Of a stretch of 64,000 nucleotides of DNA, positions 58,728 to 64,000 are shown in pieces. This DNA comes from Daphnia pulex (lineage: Eukaryota > Arthropoda > Branchiopoda > Diplostraca > Daphniidae), in the NCBI RefSeq assembly GCF_021134715.1, contig NC_060024.1, positions 12,822,974 through 12,886,973 on the forward strand, read 5' to 3'. The translations under genes were made by a program, and so were the position numbers. Within the stretch, counting starts at the first letter, position 1. The number at the start of each line of letters is the position of its first letter. The notes beneath the pieces are model-generated. The model saw only the letters and a program-made list of their open reading frames with translations, was not told the DNA's origin and did not search any database.

Positions 58728-61700
58728 ATGGAGCGAAATGTCGATGCACTCTTATTGAATAACATTGTCGACTCTTTGAGGTCTTCCGATGTCGATTCCA
58801 TATCTTCTACGTGCGAGTTTTTAGAAACCGTCGTTATCTATGATTTCCCAGCTGAGGCATTTCTTCAACAGCGAGAGTTACTTGTTGTAAGTTTCTCCAT
58901 TTACGTATGTTTTTGTTGTGATTTCACTTTCTAAACACTTTCGATTTTTAGAGCCTTTTAAGGTTGTGTCAGGATGGCAGCACAGACATTGCAAATGTTG
59001 CTTGCAGCTGTTTTGATTCAATCTGCAAGAGAATCATTGCGCAAGTCAAGAGAAAGGAGATGCCTTCCTGGATGACTGTTGTGAAGGTAAGCTTGAGGAC
59101 AAATTAGTTTTTAAAACGTTGGAATTCTGAATTCATTTCAATCTCAGCTTATCACAGACAGCAGTTCAGCGAGAGGTCCAGGGGATGGAATTGAAGACGG
59201 TATTTTGACAGTATCGAATCTTGCAGTGATGATAGCAAAGGCATGCCATCAAATGATTCTAAAATCATCCAAACCCTTCGATCACATTCTCAAGCTGTTG
59301 AATGCTGCGTCAGCACTTTCTGAAATCAGCAAGTCAACAGCTGAAAATCTGGAATTCTATCAGATATTGACCACCATATCTGCTGCCTTGCGAGTCTCTT
59401 CAAGGCAAAACTTTGCAACATTTCTTCTCCTGATGGTCAAGACTGTTCAGAGCTGTCCAATTACCTCACTAAGCAGTGATGTAGTCTATGAAATGTACAA
59501 TGGTCTCTTAGACGCTTCCATAACCCATTACCACCCAGAGTTGATGGAAATGTCATTAGCGATCTTACAAGAAAACCGCCCCTTGTACGATAAATATGAA
59601 AAAATCTCCAATCTCTGCTTGGCCTTCCAGAACCTTGCGAAATTTCTCAAAAACAGCGATCAGGAATACGATTTGATTCCTGTAATTAACCTTCTGAGAT
59701 TGGATGATGGTTTAACCCACTCGCTGCTGCCGTGGGTCTTCAAACATTTGAAAGAGTTTGGAGGAAAACCTGCCACTACCATGACCCTCTTATTGTTGTC
59801 TCAACAAGAGCCTATACTTGGACAAATTTATCAACTCTTGGCCGAACTGGCTTCTCCAATGAAATCTATCAACATCGGTCCCCACATTGGAGATTTGTTC
59901 GTCGATGAAGCCGTCGTTCGTGCCATCGCCAAGGGAATGTGCTCCGAGAGCGAAGCGGTACTAATTTAATTGTTTTTTCATATTACCCTGATTTTAAATG
60001 AAACTTTTTTCTTAAAATAGATTGCGCCGATTGCAGAGAAAATTTTAGCGCTAATCATCAAAGGTCGAATGTGGATGAACGATCAGCAATGGCAGACTTT
60101 GATAAGCGCCATCATTCCAAAGCTGGTGTTGGATATTGATCCGAAAATACCACAATTGAAAACACTGGGGCCCCTTTTGTGGGATTTAGTCAGCCAATCG
60201 CTTTTCATGCCAGAAGATAACGTCACTTCTCCTCATCTGGATTTGAATTTCGTACTGAGATTCTTGATCCGCAATCTGTCGAGCACACCTATCTTGCGTG
60301 ATAAATCCAGTCTCTGCCTCGTTTCCCTCTTGTGTCAGCAAAGACAAGCTAATCAACTTCGCCCGCGAATATCCGCCATCGATCCCACTTGCCTATCAGG
60401 AACTTTCGAAGGCGACTTGACTCTTGTCATTGAAAGCACAGCCAAATTTGGGGTGAGTTAACTAGGTAGGAAGGAGTTGACTAGCGGTTCAATTTATGAT
60501 TTTTGATTGTAACACAGATACCTACTTTGACGGAGACGATGCAGGCTCTCAAAGGAGCTGATTTGGCGAACGCCTGGACACACTTGACCAAACTGGCAAT
60601 TATTCTCGAAGATAAAGACCTCCATCAAATATTCTTGGACAGTGGAGGAATACCTATCCTCATTGATTTTCTTCATAAATCTTTACTTGTGTCGGAAAAT
60701 GAACCGTATTTGTCGATCATGTCGGCCATCGTCAAAACGTTCCTGTTTATCGCTCACGTTAACCCGGCAGCGAAAAACGCCTTGGCTTGGGACGACAGTT
60801 TCTTAATGGACCTGCTGAGGTATTTTAACTTTGTAAGTGTCAAGAAATTGGTATGATTCATTCTACAAATTATATATTTAGAGCCACTATGATGACACGA
60901 GAAGACATAATCAATCGTCGTCATAGTGTGGCACTTCTGCGGTTGCTGGCGACCGAAGAAAATGTTCCACCTCCGGATCCCGAGATTCCTGAATTTATTG
61001 ATTCAGCAAGTTGGAAAGAAATGTGGTCGAAAGCCGTTGTCAGGTGGTCAGCCAAGTTCGTTTTTAATGCCGAATTATCTACGCCTCCGCTGGTTCAAAG
61101 CGTGCCATCCTTTCTCAAACTTTCTCCAGATGAGATGGAAGTCGGGACTTCTGCCAACGACTGCGCCTTGGTCGAACGAGCTTTGAATTGCATATGCAAT
61201 GCACAAGGTCATCAAGATGTCAGCCAGGCTCTGTCGCTTCTCCGAGAAGTTTTACAACGCGTCAATTTACTCCCAGAAGTCTTTAACCTCGAATGGCAAG
61301 AGAGCCTGGAGACCTTTTTCACTGTCCATCCTGAATCGAACAACGACGAACAAGTTTTCGTTTCGATTCTCGAAATGTTGATGCTTTGCCTAGCCCAGCT
61401 GGAACACTTGGACGACGCCGAAGACTTTGCTTTATTCGAGTGGCTGCGCTCAATTATGGTTGATGAAAAACACGTATTCTGGATCCTATTCCAGGATCGG
61501 TGTCAACAATTTAATACGGCTGAGAATTCCGGCCACTTGTTACCAACGCTTCTCCGTTTCGTTTCAACCACTATCCGGCTGATTGGATCTCACAGAGCTT
61601 CCGGATCTCTTGCGCACATATTGGCGATCCTTTGCAAGACCTTCGAACAAGATAACCAGTCGCAAGTCTATCAACTCAATTCACTGAAGCTTATCCTGGA

Positions 61701-63783
61701 ATGTACGGTGCACACAACAGCTGCCCTTCTCAAATGGGAACCCGATTCAATGAGCCAAGCCGTCATCGCCAGTTTACTCAAGCACGCCACGGCCACTCTG
61801 GTGTCATTCAGCAGCAAAACTCACAGTAACAAAGGGCGAAGCGTAGTCCAATGCTGTTCTCAACTGATTAACATGTTGATCGCTTTGAGTCAACACTGCA
61901 GCAGCAGCAGCGTTCCCTTGCCCGATCAAAACTGGTTGGTGGTTTTACTCCGACATCCTGATCCGACAGTCAAATCAGCCGGAATCAACACCTGCACGCA
62001 GATTTCACGCAATATTCACATCACCGATGATGTGGCCGAAGCTGTTCTCTCGCTCCTTTTCGATGCCGATGAAAATTGCAGTGTTGTTGAACAGGCTTGT
62101 CTCTTGTTGTCACAGCACCCTGCACGAATGACGGATCAGGCTGTCCGGCAGGTTGTTTTGATTGCATCGTCCCCCAGAGTTTGCTTAAACCAACCCTTTT
62201 TGCGAGCCCTTTTTCAGCTGCTGATCAATTGCACCCACGTCCAGTCTGCTTCCGCCCACATAAAGGCAATTGTTAACGATTTAATTCCAGTTCTCCCTTC
62301 TATATTGAACAGCAAAGACACCGATCCCGATGTCAAAGCGGCTGTCCAATGTCTATTGACTCGAATAGCTCTTCTTCAACCCAAAGTGGCTATCTGGCTC
62401 CTGAATCAGTTCGAGTGCGTTACAACAGCTGTCCAATCCTTGTTCTCCGACAACGAGAATTTGGTGGGTGAAGCGGCTCTTTTCATTACGTTCCTGCTCC
62501 AGACTGAAGGGGAGCTGTCCAATAAAGTCTTTCAAGTGGTTTTCCATGCCGTCCCGCAATTGTGGGACTTAATTTTCTTTTTGATCGATCGCCCACTCAC
62601 CAATCTAGCTGCCCGTCAAGTTTTGCTCTTCATCCAGACCGTCCTAACTGCCGCAGTGAACTCTGATAGGAATTTACAACTGGATCCAATTTACGTGGAA
62701 CATTTCTGCCGCTGGCTGATTCTCAATCTTCCTTCGAAAATCGACAATTGTCTTCGTCAAAGTGTACTTCAAGTTCTGGGACTTATCACACTTTGCTGCA
62801 CGTCTCCGACTCAAGACACCGTCAAATTAACGGCCGAGTTTATTATGAAAGAACTGCAGTTGTGCTCTTCCCATTGCAGCGATAAATACCTGGCGGTATT
62901 GATCCGTCTGGCTCATAATTTCGTGCTCCGTCACCCGGAAGCCGAACACGAATTGCTTCAGCGAGGCATTTTCGCTCCACTTATTGAAATTTGGAAAACG
63001 AGGACTAGCCGTGAAACCATCGCTACCGTACTGCTCTACATGGTAAATTTTGAAAAGATCCTAATTGGCAGGGAAACCGTAAAAGAAGTTCGAGTATTAC
63101 TGAAACTTATGATGGATTATTTGGAAGAAAAGGAAGCTTTAGTAGCTCGCCAAACGACGCCAATCAGCGACGAGGATTGGAATATCATCGAGGCTATCCA
63201 CGAGTTGCTTCTAGCTTCCGTTTCTTCTCTTGAATGTCGCCGGATCCTTGCCAAATACAAGTACTGGAACAGTTTAGCTCAAACTTGGCATCCGGTTTAT
63301 CTTAAAAGGATCATCAACCGTCAGCAGCACGGGGCTCTGACATCGCTAATTCGTCTTCGAGCTCGCCTTCTCTCCGCTCTGACAGTCTTCCCGGAACCGT
63401 CTCTGCCGGATTTGATGGATAGCAGAGTTGCCCAAACCCTTGTGGACGTGGTATCACATCCTTACGGCGCCGACAAGCACGCCCTATCCATTTTACGTAA
63501 CATGGCTTTCCACAACATTTACAAAAGCCCTTTGTTATCGGCCAGTAACGTTCTTCCTCTCTTTGTGCGCCTTTTAACGGGCAATGCAGCCAATGTCGAT
63601 ATTGCTTCGTCTACAATGGCCGTCACTGCCCTGATCTCTTTGGCGTCCAACAACCAACGCGTTAAAAGCGACATTCGTTCGATGACGGAAGCCTGGTTCC
63701 AGCGTAATCCCTTGCTCATTAAGAAAGACCCGACTAAATTTCAAAGTTTATGCCTTAATTTGCAGAAATTAATCGATGTGTGA
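58728..63783 (+). CDS. Rotatin-like armadillo-repeat protein, 1579 aa
   Basis: Six exons join in phase: 58728-58886, 58952-59086, 59148-59957, 60021-60452, 60518-60819 and 60882-63783. The product is almost entirely helical ARM/HEAT-like repeats (LLxxL patterns) with no signal peptide or membrane segment. The N-terminus (SISSTCEFLETVVIYDF) and the C-terminal block (LSILRNMAFHNIYKSPLL, then a final ARM-like repeat) resemble rotatin (fly Ana3), a centriole and basal-body protein needed for centriole structure and cilia. It is shorter than vertebrate rotatin (about 2200 aa) and somewhat shorter than fly Ana3, so middle repeats may be missing. The large last exon (2.9 kb) is intronless. The family call rests on layout and memory of motifs; another ARM-repeat protein is possible. 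Confidence 0.65.
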
Positions 63784-64000
63784 ATTGTTTTTTATTGTGG
63801 ATGTGCATATTTTGTTAAGTTAGAATTACACTTCATTGTCGTTTATTCGTAAATTTTATTATTTTCAACGAAAAAATATCAAGTGAAAACGAATTCTATA
63901 GGCCCACTATATGAAGATAAAAGATTGTGATTCCTTGCCAATTCACTGATTACTTGGCACTAAGAGAAAAAAATTTCTCACTCATTGGTGAAGGCGAATT
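63784..64000. other. 3' flank of the rotatin-like gene
   Basis: AT-rich sequence with no open frame of note; it probably contains the 3' UTR. Confidence 0.5.

Overview
The window looks like nuclear DNA of a small-genome arthropod, most likely a branchiopod crustacean of the Daphnia type. Supporting signs are many GT-AG introns of about 70-90 bp, AT-rich spacers full of di- and trinucleotide microsatellites, and a gene set typical of pancrustaceans. This species call is an inference from style and gene content; no search was run.

Layout. 1-1350 holds two adjacent arrays of about 173-174 bp tandem repeats. 1351-10250 is gene-poor. 10313-11757 is a decayed, intron-retaining copy of four internal timeout exons. 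12121-18337 (minus) is a seven-exon single-pass leucine-rich-repeat membrane protein of 631 aa. 18338-30340 is a 12 kb spacer with microsatellites and one weak exon candidate. 30344-30813 (minus) is a probable small unknown gene, head to head with 31119-37263 (plus), the 15-exon timeout/TIMELESS gene (1244 aa). 38222-39101 (plus) is a three-exon CCHamide-type neuropeptide precursor whose exons are too short to stand out as open frames. 41368-55731 (plus) is Fasciclin I (four FAS1 domains, GPI-type tail, 675 aa, plus a 9-nt micro-exon). 49201-55024 is an intact-looking non-LTR retrotransposon inside the last large Fasciclin I intron. 57420-58331 (minus) is a second probable small unknown gene, head to head with 58728-63783 (plus), a rotatin-like armadillo protein.

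The most notable points are these. The retrotransposon inserted exactly at a Fasciclin I 3' splice site: its 13-bp target-site duplication contains the splice acceptor, so the acceptor now exists on both sides of the element. Use of the upstream copy gives a stop after two codons and a protein without its GPI tail. The element joins its two ORFs by a TAATG stop-start overlap. Fasciclin I carries a candidate SFK micro-exon, and a second candidate next to paired TGCATG motifs. The CCHamide peptide has an unusual Asn where insect relatives I recall have His. Timeout exons 3-6 were copied about 21 kb upstream and then decayed.

The genes do not form one pathway: they cover replication-fork/chromosome biology (timeout), centriole biology (rotatin-like), neural adhesion (Fasciclin I), peptide signalling (CCHamide) and a cell-surface LRR receptor-like protein. 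All exon joins were made by eye from GT-AG sites, reading phase and remembered family sequence; cDNA would be decisive.
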